DNA from: Nocardia mangyaensis | GTDB taxonomy: Bacteria; Actinomycetota; Actinomycetes; Mycobacteriales; Mycobacteriaceae | Length of the DNA stretch: 64,000 bases | Reading direction: 5' to 3' | NCBI RefSeq assembly: GCF_001886715.1 | Contig: NZ_CP018082.1 | Location: 3,472,001-3,536,000 of the forward strand | Part shown: piece after piece, positions 56,262-64,000 of the stretch | How the letters are laid out: every line of letters starts with the position of its first letter | Position numbering within the stretch: the stretch's first letter is position 1 | The notes under the pieces: generated by a model | What the model was told of the DNA's origin: nothing | What the model saw: the letters and a program-made list of their open reading frames with translations, nothing else | Database searches by the model: none | Position numbers and translations under genes: made by a program

Positions 56262-57272
56262 TCAGCGCTCGGGGGGACGTTCGGTGAACACCTCCGTCAG
56301 TGGATGTCGCGGTGTCGCCGGGGGACGATCGGTATCGGGAGCGGTGCCGACGCGCAGCAACACTTGAGGGTTGCCCCGGTTGGTGGTGAATCCCTGGAGC
56401 AGGGAACGGCCCGCCGAGGTCTCGGTGATGTGGGTGAGCGGACAGGTGGCCCACCCCGCGACGGTGCATTCGAGCAGGATCGCCGAGAGCGCCTCGCCGG
56501 TGCGCAACCACTGCTGGGGTGAGTCGGCGGCCGTGCTCAACACGATCAGAGCCGACTGATCGACGGCGTCGGGGCGGTGTGTCGGGTGCCGAACCGGCGG
56601 GAACGACCGGGCGACGCCCACCCGTGTGAGTTCGGTGTCGGTGGGCAGCGCGGCGGGCGGGATACCGTCGGCGGGCCGATCGTGGCCGGTCCACCAGCGC
56701 AGTTCGGTCTGGTATTCCATGTCGTAGCGGTGCAGAGCAGCGGACTGTTCGGAGGCGTTTGCCAGTCGGTCGCGGGCGTTGTCGGGCAGCATGTCGAAGT
56801 CGACCCCGTGGGCCGCGGCCATCTCGCCCAGCACCACCGGCGTCATCGCGTCCCAGCCCTCGGGCGGGCGCATCGGCAGTCGGTCGGTGTAGCGGCGCTC
56901 GACGGCCGCGGCGTGCTCGGTCGTACTGGTCGACGGGTCGTCCCACGGGCGGAACTCGATGGTCGCCAGCAGGTCGGGGTGGGCCGGGTCGGGCAGGCGC
57001 ACGACGTCGGTGTGCCAGCCCAGGGCGGCGAAGACCGTCCGGACGTGATCCAGGACGGCGCCGCAGCTGATCACGAGCTGTCGGCCCTGGGGGTCGGCGA
57101 CCGGCAACTGTCGTTCGGGATCGCTGAACAGGTGTAGCCGCGCGCCGTCGAAGAACCACCGCCACGGTTGCGAATTGTGGACCGAGGGTGCACGGCAGCC
57201 GCGGAGCAGCGCGGCCCGCATCGTCGGTTCGTCGGGCGAGGTGGGTGCCGAGGAGTTGCCGATGACTGTCAT
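56262..57272 (-). CDS. Acg family FMN-binding nitroreductase-like protein
   Basis: This 336-residue protein resembles the Acg (Rv2032) family of M. tuberculosis, nitroreductase-fold proteins induced by DosR under hypoxia. APSVHNSQPWRWFFDG near the N-terminus is the family hallmark, and AERRYTDRLPMRPP-like and AGWATCPLTHITET segments follow. ATG at 57272 begins MTVIGNSSAP. A DosR-box-like site lies about 65 bases upstream. It is convergent with crcB, with four bases between the genes. Confidence 0.88.
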   Translation of the reverse strand: MTVIGNSSAPTSPDEPTMRAALLRGCRAPSVHNSQPWRWFFDGARLHLFSDPERQLPVADPQGRQLVISCGAVLDHVRTVFAALGWHTDVVRLPDPAHPDLLATIEFRPWDDPSTSTTEHAAAVERRYTDRLPMRPPEGWDAMTPVVLGEMAAAHGVDFDMLPDNARDRLANASEQSAALHRYDMEYQTELRWWTGHDRPADGIPPAALPTDTELTRVGVARSFPPVRHPTHRPDAVDQSALIVLSTAADSPQQWLRTGEALSAILLECTVAGWATCPLTHITETSAGRSLLQGFTTNRGNPQVLLRVGTAPDTDRPPATPRHPLTEVFTERPPER

Positions 57273-57329
57273 GTGGCCAGTCTCGTCCGCCGTCGGCCGG
57301 GTGGAAATGGTCTTTGAGCACCATCGCGA

Positions 57330-57344
57330 GGGACCTCCGGCCCT
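57330..57344. promoter_or_regulatory. DosR-box-like motif upstream of the Acg-type gene
   Basis: GGGACCTCCGGCCCT matches the motif GGGACTTTNGNCCCT at 13 of 15 positions, in the plus orientation. It lies 58-72 bases before the Acg-type start. A weaker match, TGGTCTTTGAGCACC (57308-57322, 10 of 15), is centred 22 bp closer to the gene. Confidence 0.5.
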
Positions 57345-57430
57345 CCTTGCCGTCAGGGCGCGGCTCGTACCGGCGTGTTGCGGTGCCAATCCGTGTCGAG
57401 ATCCGCATCTACGTGGAATATGCTTATGTG

Positions 57431-57829
57431 GTGTCGAATCTGCGCATAAGCGAAGTGGCTGCCCTGATCGGTGTCAGCGATGACACCGTGCGCCGCTACA
57501 TCGACCAGGGCCGGCTGACCGCCGTCCAGCTCGACAACGGCCGCAAGGGGGTGGACGGGCGTGAGGTCGCGCAGTTCCTCCGAGCGGGCGCGGACCGTCC
57601 CGAACCGGGTGTCACCGTCGCGACGTCGGCGCGCAACCGGATGACCGGGATCGTCACCCGTGTCGTGAAGGACACCGTGATGGCCCAGGTCGAAATGCAG
57701 GCCGGTCCGTTTCGCCTGGTGTCATTGATGAGCCGGGACTCCGTCGACGAGCTCGGCCTCGAGATCGGCAGCATCGCGGTCGCCTCGGTCAAATCGACGC
57801 ACGTCGTCGTCGAAATCCCGGAAAGCTGA
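57431..57829 (+). CDS. Small HTH-Mop (TOBE) molybdate regulator
   Basis: The 132-residue protein has an excisionase/MerR-like helix-turn-helix at residues 3-50 (LRISEVAALIGVSDDTVRRYIDQGRL) and a single Mop/TOBE domain at about 68-130 (SARNRMTGIVTRVVKDTVMAQVEMQAG), which binds molybdate. It starts 12 bases before modA ends its leader and is co-transcribed with modABC. It is a compact one-protein sensor unlike E. coli ModE, which has a larger HTH and two Mop repeats. The GTG start begins MSNLRIS. Confidence 0.9.
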   Translation: MSNLRISEVAALIGVSDDTVRRYIDQGRLTAVQLDNGRKGVDGREVAQFLRAGADRPEPGVTVATSARNRMTGIVTRVVKDTVMAQVEMQAGPFRLVSLMSRDSVDELGLEIGSIAVASVKSTHVVVEIPES

Positions 57830-57840
57830 CGAGGTCGCAC

Positions 57841-58617
57841 ATGATTCGGACAGTGCGCGCGGCGGCCCTTGCCGGGGCCCTCGCCGTGGCCGCGGTGGGC
57901 TGCGGGACCGACACCACCGAGCCCGCGGTCGATGGCAGCATCAACGGGACGGTGACGGTCTTCGCGGCCGCCTCGTTGACCGAGACGTTCACCGAGCTGG
58001 GCCAGCGGTTCGAAGCCGCGCATCCCGGGACGAAGGTGGTCTACAGCTTCGGCGCCAGCTCGGCGTTGGCCGAACAGATCAAGCAGGGCGCGCCGGCGGA
58101 CGTGTTCGCCTCGGCGGCGCCCAAGGACATGCAGCAGGTCGTCGACGCGGGCGACATCACGGCAGCACCGGTGACCTTCGTACGTAACCGTCTCGAAATC
58201 GTGGTGCCGCAGGGCAATCCGGGCAACATCACCGGTCTGGCCGACTTCGGCGAGACCGAACCCAAGATCGCGCTGTGCGCCGAGCAGGTGCCCTGCGGCG
58301 CGGCGGGCACAGCAGTGTTCGAGGTTGCCGGGGTCGACCCGCGTCCCGACACCAGGGAAGCCGATGTGAAAGCGGTGCTGACGAAGGTGGCCCTCGGGGA
58401 GGTCGATGCCGCGCTGGTCTACCGCACCGATGTGCGGGCCGCGGGGAACAAGGTCGAGGGCATCGAGTTCCCGGAGGCGGACAGGGCCATGACCGACTAC
58501 CCCGTCGCGCCGCTGGCCAAGGCGCCCAACGCGGCCGCCGCGGCGGCGTTCGTCGAGTTCATCGGGTCCGAGCAGGCCCGGACGGTGTTCGGTCAGGCGG
58601 GGTTCGATACCCCGTGA
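57841..58617 (+). CDS. modA: Molybdate ABC transporter substrate-binding lipoprotein
   Basis: This 258-residue protein has a lipobox (AAVGCG) and the ModA fold: VFAAASLTETFTELG, VVYSFGASSALAEQIKQGAP and ADVFASAAPKDM. It captures molybdate or tungstate outside the membrane. ATG has GAGG eight bases upstream. The modB start overlaps its stop. Confidence 0.96.
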   Translation: MIRTVRAAALAGALAVAAVGCGTDTTEPAVDGSINGTVTVFAAASLTETFTELGQRFEAAHPGTKVVYSFGASSALAEQIKQGAPADVFASAAPKDMQQVVDAGDITAAPVTFVRNRLEIVVPQGNPGNITGLADFGETEPKIALCAEQVPCGAAGTAVFEVAGVDPRPDTREADVKAVLTKVALGEVDAALVYRTDVRAAGNKVEGIEFPEADRAMTDYPVAPLAKAPNAAAAAAFVEFIGSEQARTVFGQAGFDTP

Positions 58618-59426
58618 CCGAGGTCGCGCGCCGGCGGGCGGTACGAGGACGGCGACCGCTGATCCTGGTCCTGCCCGCCGTGTGCGGTCTGGCGTTTCTG
58701 ATCCTGCCGCTGGTCGGCCTGCTGCTGCGCGCGCCGTGGCGGAGTCTGCCCGAACGGCTGTCCAGCCCCGAAGTCGTGGAGGCATTACAGCTGTCGCTGG
58801 TATGTGCGACCGCGGCCACGGTGGTGTGTGTGGTTCTCGGGATTCCGTTGGCGTGGTTGCTGGCTCGCGGTGACCTGCCCGGGCTCGGGCTCGTTCGCGC
58901 GTTGGTGACGGTGCCGCTGGTGTTGCCCCCGGTGGTCGGTGGGGTGGCACTGCTGCTGGTGCTGGGGCGGCGGGGAATCATCGGACGCCATCTCGAGGAG
59001 TGGTTCGGGTTCTCGTTGCCGTTCACCACGCCCGGGGTGATCGTCGCGGAGGCCTTTGTCGCGATGCCGTTCCTGGTGATCGCGGTCGAGGGCGCCTTGC
59101 GCGGCGCGGACCCCCGCTACGAGGAAGCCGCCGCCACCCTCGGTGCGTCGCGGTGGTTGACCTTTCGGCGTGTCACCCTGCCCTCGGTGATGCCGGGCGT
59201 CGTCGCCGGCGCAGTGTTGTGCTGGGCGCGGGCACTCGGGGAATTCGGGGCGACGATCACTTTCGCCGGCAACTTCCCCGGAACCACGACCACCATGCCG
59301 CTGGCGGTGTACATGGCATTGGAAACCAATCCGGAGGACGCGATCGTGCTCAGCCTGGTGCTGCTCGCGGTGTCGGTGGTGGTGCTAGCCGCGCTGCGCG
59401 ATCGATGGACCCGGGGGCCGATGTGA
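58614..59426 (+). CDS. modB: Molybdate ABC transporter permease
   Basis: The 270-residue protein has five to six membrane segments and the EAA loop EEAAATLGASRWLTFRRVTLP. LGEFGATITFAGNFPGTTTTM is a ModB hallmark. GTG at 58614 overlaps the modA stop (GTGA), and its own stop overlaps the modC start in the same way. Confidence 0.95.
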   Translation: MTEVARRRAVRGRRPLILVLPAVCGLAFLILPLVGLLLRAPWRSLPERLSSPEVVEALQLSLVCATAATVVCVVLGIPLAWLLARGDLPGLGLVRALVTVPLVLPPVVGGVALLLVLGRRGIIGRHLEEWFGFSLPFTTPGVIVAEAFVAMPFLVIAVEGALRGADPRYEEAAATLGASRWLTFRRVTLPSVMPGVVAGAVLCWARALGEFGATITFAGNFPGTTTTMPLAVYMALETNPEDAIVLSLVLLAVSVVVLAALRDRWTRGPM

Positions 59427-60472
59427 CCCTGGATGCCACGATCCGCGTGCGCCGCGCGGAGTTCGAACTCGATGTCGCCTTCGCCGTCGCACCGGGGGAA
59501 GTGGTGGCACTGCTCGGCCCCAACGGCGCGGGAAAGACCACCGCGCTGCGGGCCCTGGCCGGATTGACACCACTGACCGGCGGCCGGATCCGCCTCGACG
59601 AGCGGCGCTGGGACGAGCCGCCTGGGCATTTCGTGCCCGCGGACCGGCGCTCGGTCGGTGTGGTGTTCCAGGACTATCTGCTGTTCGCGCACATGAGCGC
59701 CAAGGAAAATGTCGCGTTCGGGTTGCGGGCGCGCGGTGAGCATCGTCGGGAGGCACGCGAGCGGGCGGCGGGCTGGCTGAAGCGGGTCGGTCTCGGCGAG
59801 CATCTCGAGGCGAAACCGAGGGCGCTGTCCGGTGGGCAGGCCCAGCGGGTGGCGCTGGCCCGCGCGCTGGCCACCGATCCGGACCTGCTGTTGCTCGACG
59901 AACCGCTGGCCGCCCTCGACGCGGGCACCCGGCTGCAGGTCCGCGCGGAGTTGGCGAGTCATCTGCGCGACTACCCCGGCCACACCGTGCTGGTCACCCA
60001 CGATCCGCTCGACGCGATGGTGCTGGCGGACCGGCTGATCATCATCGAGAACGGTGCGATCGTCCAAGAGGGCGCTCCGGGCGATGTCGCCCGCCACCCC
60101 CGCACCGACTACGTCGCCGACCTGGTCGGCCTGAACCTCTACCGGGGCACCGCCGAGGGCACCACCGTCGACCTCGGCGACGGCGCCCGGCTCACCGTCG
60201 CCGAGCCCGCCCACGGCCCCGTCCATCTCGCCTTCGCGCCCAACGCGGTCAGCCTGTATCCCGAACGGCCCGAAGGCAGTCCACGCAACACCTGGCCGGC
60301 AACCGTGGTCGGCCTCGAACAACACGCCCACACCACCCGCGTCCGCCTCGACGGCGCACCCTCGGTGCTCGCCGAAGTCACCCCCGCCACCGTCGCCGAA
60401 CTCCGCCTGCACACCGGCGCCCGCCTGTGGGCAACCGTCAAGGCCACCGAGATCCGCACCTACCCAGCATGA
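59423..60472 (+). CDS. modC: Molybdate ABC transporter ATP-binding protein
   Basis: This 349-residue ATPase has Walker A GPNGAGKTT, the signature ALSGGQAQRVALARAL and Walker B LLLLDEPLAALD. A C-terminal TOBE/Mop domain (about residues 285-345) provides a molybdate-sensing element. GTG at 59423 overlaps the modB stop; ATG at 59405 would add six residues. Its last 13 bases overlap the convergent kinase-like gene. Confidence 0.95.
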   Translation: MTLDATIRVRRAEFELDVAFAVAPGEVVALLGPNGAGKTTALRALAGLTPLTGGRIRLDERRWDEPPGHFVPADRRSVGVVFQDYLLFAHMSAKENVAFGLRARGEHRREARERAAGWLKRVGLGEHLEAKPRALSGGQAQRVALARALATDPDLLLLDEPLAALDAGTRLQVRAELASHLRDYPGHTVLVTHDPLDAMVLADRLIIIENGAIVQEGAPGDVARHPRTDYVADLVGLNLYRGTAEGTTVDLGDGARLTVAEPAHGPVHLAFAPNAVSLYPERPEGSPRNTWPATVVGLEQHAHTTRVRLDGAPSVLAEVTPATVAELRLHTGARLWATVKATEIRTYPA

Positions 60473-60996
60473 TCGGTGCCGCCATCCGCCACTCCGCCCA
60501 ACCATCGCCGAACCTCGCTCGCCGATGCCAGATGCACGATGTCGACGGCGGGGAAGTGGGCGATTCGTTGCCCGGTGCGTTCGCGCCGTGCTTGGTGGTG
60601 GCTCCAGGCCCATCGAATCGGATGGTCCGGTTTCGGCCAGTCGCGAAAGGACTCGCGGTTTCCGTTCCACAGCTCGCGGCCGTCGATCGCGCGCGTGAAC
60701 GAGCGCCGCAGGACGCGGGTCATGACGGTGCGTTTCGGCAGATCGAGCCAGATGACGGTGTCCGCCCTGGTCCACAGCAGATCGCCGAGCAGTCTCTGGT
60801 ACTGGTCCTCGGTGACCCAACGGGAGCCGGAGCTGAATCGTTCGACATCGTCCTCGAACTCGGGGCGTTTCACCCAGCCGGGGCCATGGTGCAGTGCGTC
60901 CAGCTCATAGCGGGGGATCCCCAGGCGATCGGCCAATCGCCTTGCCAGCGTGGTCTTTCCGGCTCCCGAGATGCCGCTGATCAGAATCCTCTCCAC
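60460..60996 (-). CDS. P-loop NTPase, adenylate/shikimate kinase-like (FlaR-type)
   Basis: The 178-residue protein opens with a P-loop (ISGISGAGKTTLARRLADRL) and an LID-like basic region (RRSFTRAIDGRELWNGNRESFRDW). This group is annotated as DNA topology modulation protein or adenylate kinase-like; its substrate is unknown. The GTG start begins MERILIS. It is convergent with modC. Confidence 0.85.
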   Translation of the reverse strand: MERILISGISGAGKTTLARRLADRLGIPRYELDALHHGPGWVKRPEFEDDVERFSSGSRWVTEDQYQRLLGDLLWTRADTVIWLDLPKRTVMTRVLRRSFTRAIDGRELWNGNRESFRDWPKPDHPIRWAWSHHQARRERTGQRIAHFPAVDIVHLASASEVRRWLGGVADGGTDHAG

Positions 60997-61124
60997 CAGA
61001 GCACCCTAGTGGGCTGCTCGCGTGAGGTCAGCGACCGGTGGCGCCGTCGAGCAGTTCGACGACGATGATCGTCAGCGGCCACCGATCAGGGGCGGTGATT
61101 GTCGAACCTTCGGTGCGTCGACGG

Positions 61125-61904
61125 CTAGTCGAGATCGGCGAGCGCTTTCGCTCGCGTCAGAACGTTCTCGAGCATGGCCGGGGTGAGGCGACCGGTGAAA
61201 GTGTTGTGCGGGCTCACGTGATAACAACCGAGTACGGTGACCGTTCGCCCGTCGGGGTGGGTCAGGGCGAGTTCCGCGCCGTGGCCGAAACGCGGGCGTG
61301 GGCGTGGGATTGTCCAGCCACCTTCGCCGAGCACGGTGAACAAGGCCTGCCAGCCGAATTCGCCCAGCACCATGATGACCTTCAGCGACGGCCTGAGCAG
61401 TTCCAATTCGCGGCTGAGAAAAGGCGCGCACCGACGACGTTCTGCCGCGGTCGGCTTGTTCTGCGGCGGCGCGCAATGCACGGGCGCGGTGAGCCGGGTG
61501 CCGATCATCTCGATGCCGTCGTCGGCGCTGACCGGTTGCGCGCCGGTCGCCAATCCGACCGCGTGCAGGGCGGCGAACAGGACGTCGCCGCTCTGGTCGC
61601 CGGTGAACATGCGCCCGGTTCGATTGCCACCGTGGGCGGCCGGGGCGAGCCCGACGACCAGAAACGCGGCGTCGTCGGGACCGAAGCCGGGAACTGGACG
61701 GGCCCAATAGTCCTCGTCGCGAAACGCGGCCCGCTTGACCCGAGCGACCTCGGTACGCCAGGCCACCAGGCGCGGGCAGGCGAAGCAGGAGGAAACCAAG
61801 CGGTCGAGTTCGGCGATACCGTGCGTGTTCTCCGCCGCGAGCGGCGCCTTCTCCGGGCCGTGGGAGCGGAGGTCGGTAGGTTCGCTACGCCCGTCGCCCG
61901 CCAT
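61125..61904 (-). CDS. Uracil-DNA glycosylase, family 5 (UdgB)
   Basis: This 259-residue DNA repair enzyme has the family 5 motif GLAPAAHGGNRTGRMFTGD and the C-terminal motif YHVSPHNTFTGRL. Cysteines in SSCFACPR and later HCAPPQN and CAPF are placed to bind a [4Fe-4S] cluster. Family 5 enzymes remove uracil and deaminated purines. Loss of the usual active-site Asp in motif 1 (Ala here) is normal in the family. Confidence 0.93.
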   Translation of the reverse strand: MAGDGRSEPTDLRSHGPEKAPLAAENTHGIAELDRLVSSCFACPRLVAWRTEVARVKRAAFRDEDYWARPVPGFGPDDAAFLVVGLAPAAHGGNRTGRMFTGDQSGDVLFAALHAVGLATGAQPVSADDGIEMIGTRLTAPVHCAPPQNKPTAAERRRCAPFLSRELELLRPSLKVIMVLGEFGWQALFTVLGEGGWTIPRPRPRFGHGAELALTHPDGRTVTVLGCYHVSPHNTFTGRLTPAMLENVLTRAKALADLD

Positions 61905-62008
61905 CGCCCCAGCTTAGTCGCCGCGCCACCTCGGTCATCGAGCCGCGCGGGGCGGTTAGCCCGGCGAACTTCCTGCGCGGTACCAGCGGTACCACGTACT
62001 GTGAGGAC

Positions 62009-63532
62009 ATGGTGTCCCCCGAGATCGTGACCGCCGACGGAGTCGTGCGCGGTCGTGCGGGCCGTCGAGTAGCGCGCTGGCGCGCGCTACCGTATGCCGC
62101 CGCACCCACAGGAGATTTGCGCTTGCGGGCGCCGCAACCGGTCCAGCCGTGGACGGGGGTGCGCGCGGCGACCGAGTTCTCCTTCGCCGCCGTGCAGAAC
62201 CCCGGCGGCGCGCGCACCGGGCCGCGCACCTGGCAACCCACCGGCGAGGACTGCCTGACTCTGAATGTGACCGCTCCGGTGACACCCTCGGCATCGCCGC
62301 GGCCGGTGCTGGTGTTCATCCACGGCGGCGGATATCTGCTCGGGACCTCGAGCATGTACTCCGGTGCCCGGCTGGCGTTGCGCGGTGATGTGATCGTCGT
62401 GTCGGTGAACTACCGGCTCGGCGCCTTCGGCTACGTCGATTTCAGCGAATTCTCCACCGCGGAAAGACCATTCGACTCGAACCTGGGCCTGCGCGATCAG
62501 GTCGCGGCCCTGGACTGGGTGCAGCGCAACATCGCCGCGTTCGGTGGCGATCCCGACAATGTCACCGTCTTCGGCGAATCGGCGGGCGCGCACGCCGTGA
62601 TCACCCTGCTGGCGACGCCCGCGGCGCGCGGGCTGTTCCACCGGGCGATCGCGCAGAGCGCCCCCGCGGACTGGACGATGCGGCCCGAGGAAGCCGGCCG
62701 CTTCGCGCACCGCTGCCTCGAGCGGCTCGGCGCCGACCCCACCGACGCCGCGACCGTTCTCAACGCCGTACCCGCGAGCGAACTCGGCCGCGCGGGCGAT
62801 CGGGCGCTGGGCCGCGCCCTGCGCGAGGAACCGGGCAGCTTCCCGTATGCCCCGGTCGTCGACGGCGATTTCCTGCCCGAGGCACCCCTGGACGCGATCG
62901 CCGCGGGCCGCGCCCATCCGGTGCCGCTGATCATCGGCACCAACCGTGACGAGGTGACCCTGTTCCAGCGCTTCGCCAAAACGGTCCCGCACACCCCACA
63001 GCAGCTCAGCACCGCCTTCGGCCGCTACGAACCGGGCGCCGAACAACAAGTGACCAGCCGCTATGCGGGCTATCCGGCCGCGCGGACCGCGGTGCGGGTG
63101 GCCAGTGATCTGATGTTCCTGCGCCCGACCCTGGCGGTGCTGGAAGGCCACAGTCGGCACGCGCCGACCTACGCCTACCGATTCGATTTCGCACCGCGCG
63201 CGCTGCGGCTGGCCGGACTCGGCGCCACCCACGCGCTCGACCTCGTGCCCGTCTTCGGCTGGGTCGACGGTCCGGTGGGCCGGGCCATGACTGCCGCCGG
63301 TGGCAGGCGGGGATTCCGCGCGGTCCAGGACTTCATGCAGGACAACTGGACCAGCTTCGCCCGCACCGGCCAACCGCAATCGAGCTGGCCGACCTACACC
63401 GCCGAACGCCGAGCCACCTGCATCATCGACCATCCACCGCGGGTGCTCATCGACCCGGACTCCGCGCAGCGCGAAGCCTGGCAGGGCATTCGGCTCGCCG
63501 AGACCGCCGTGGATCGGAAGAACGAGGCATGA
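62009..63532 (+). CDS. Carboxylesterase, type B
   Basis: The 507-residue alpha/beta hydrolase has the oxyanion segment FIHGGGYLLG, the nucleophile motif FGESAGAHAV, the acidic residue in GTNRDEVTLF and a histidine near ATHALDLVPVFG. No signal peptide is seen, so it is cytoplasmic. The start of the CAR gene overlaps its stop (ATGA), so the two are coupled: an ester could be cleaved and the acid reduced. Confidence 0.93.
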   Translation: MVSPEIVTADGVVRGRAGRRVARWRALPYAAAPTGDLRLRAPQPVQPWTGVRAATEFSFAAVQNPGGARTGPRTWQPTGEDCLTLNVTAPVTPSASPRPVLVFIHGGGYLLGTSSMYSGARLALRGDVIVVSVNYRLGAFGYVDFSEFSTAERPFDSNLGLRDQVAALDWVQRNIAAFGGDPDNVTVFGESAGAHAVITLLATPAARGLFHRAIAQSAPADWTMRPEEAGRFAHRCLERLGADPTDAATVLNAVPASELGRAGDRALGRALREEPGSFPYAPVVDGDFLPEAPLDAIAAGRAHPVPLIIGTNRDEVTLFQRFAKTVPHTPQQLSTAFGRYEPGAEQQVTSRYAGYPAARTAVRVASDLMFLRPTLAVLEGHSRHAPTYAYRFDFAPRALRLAGLGATHALDLVPVFGWVDGPVGRAMTAAGGRRGFRAVQDFMQDNWTSFARTGQPQSSWPTYTAERRATCIIDHPPRVLIDPDSAQREAWQGIRLAETAVDRKNEA

Positions 63533-64000
63533 CCGTCGACGGCGGACACCTGGCGCGGCGCATCGAGGACCTCTACGCCAACGATGCGCAGATCCGGGCG
63601 GCCCGGCCCGACGAGGCGGTCCATGCCGCCGTCACCGCGCCCGGGCTGTCGCTGGCGCGCGTCGTCGCGACCGCGATGACCGGCTATGCCGAACGTCCGG
63701 CACTCGGTGCCCGGCGCACCGAACTGGTCCGTGACACGGCGACCGGCCGCGCCACCCGACGGCTGCTGCCGGAGTTCGAGCTGCGCAGCTATGGCGAGGT
63801 GTGGGAACGGGCTCGCGCGCTGGCCGCGGCGTGGCATGCCGATGGTTTCGTCGCGGGCGACTTCGTCACCATGCTCGGGTTCACCGGCGTCGACTACACG
63901 GTGCTCGATCTGGCCGCCATCCACCTCGGCGCGGTCGCGGTGCCCTGGCAATCCGGTGCCGGTCTCGCCCAGTTGCGTTCGATCCTCGACGAGACCGCGC
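63529..64000 (+). CDS. car: Carboxylic acid reductase, N-terminal part
   Basis: The first 157 residues are present; the gene runs off the window. They resemble the N-terminus of Nocardia carboxylic acid reductase and mycobacterial FadD9: ARRIEDLYANDAQIRAARP, then ARPDEAVHAAVTAPG, DFVTMLGFTGVDYTVLDLAAIHLGA. The full enzyme (about 1170 residues) adenylates an acid, loads it on a carrier domain and reduces it to an aldehyde with NADPH. It needs a phosphopantetheinyl transferase, not seen here. Confidence 0.88.
   Translation, partial: MTVDGGHLARRIEDLYANDAQIRAARPDEAVHAAVTAPGLSLARVVATAMTGYAERPALGARRTELVRDTATGRATRRLLPEFELRSYGEVWERARALAAAWHADGFVAGDFVTMLGFTGVDYTVLDLAAIHLGAVAVPWQSGAGLAQLRSILDETA

Overview
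The window is high-GC actinobacterial DNA, very probably from Nocardia or a close mycolic-acid relative such as Rhodococcus. The evidence is the gene repertoire. The left edge carries the mycobacterial-type order bifunctional nuclease, MerR regulator, gcvP. A WhiB protein, a FadA/FadB pair very like Mycobacterium tuberculosis Rv0859/Rv0860, two MymA-like Baeyer-Villiger monooxygenase cassettes and a carboxylic acid reductase (the Nocardia CAR family) follow. Many genes overlap by ATGA or GTGA. I see no tRNA, rRNA, CRISPR array, insertion sequence or prophage.

Layout. 0-6 kb: glycine metabolism (gcvP behind a tandem glycine riboswitch), then a VWA-domain envelope protein. 6-12 kb: WhiB/HNH pair, methyltransferase, glutathionyl-hydroquinone-reductase-like protein, D,D-carboxypeptidase, MFS exporter. 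12-20 kb: a seven-member minus-strand operon (ferritin-like protein, flavin/2Fe-2S reductase, aldehyde dehydrogenase fragment, BVMO, SDR, lipase, FadD) with a divergent TetR gene. 20-26 kb: fatty acid beta-oxidation (acyl-CoA dehydrogenase, fadA, fadB) with a TetR gene. 26-34 kb: mixed genes, including a family A polymerase-like protein, a berberine-bridge-type oxidase and a small alarmone synthetase. 34-38.6 kb: cyanate uptake and degradation (ABC transporter, cyanase) opposite a PAS-AraC regulator. 38.6-45 kb: a second reductase/lipase/SDR/diiron/BVMO cassette built from the same families as the first. 45-50 kb: M48 peptidase, exported protein, aminopeptidase N.

50-57.4 kb looks like a stress or dormancy island. 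It holds a DJ-1/PfpI protein, CsbD, a universal stress protein, the decayed remains of a DevS/DosS-type sensor kinase, a four-helix membrane protein, a fluoride riboswitch with two crcB genes, and an Acg-type nitroreductase. DosR-box-like motifs precede three of these genes. At two loci they are tandem pairs with the same 22-bp centre spacing. 57.4-60.5 kb is a molybdate operon led by a small HTH-Mop regulator. The window ends with a family 5 uracil-DNA glycosylase, a carboxylesterase and the start of a carboxylic acid reductase.

Functional links. The two BVMO cassettes each combine an oxygenase, a ketone/alcohol dehydrogenase and an esterase, the steps needed to oxidise a ketone to an ester and hydrolyse it. 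FadD and FadA/FadB would carry the resulting acids into beta-oxidation. Predicted functions come from recognisable motifs and family resemblance. Substrates are not visible in the sequence.
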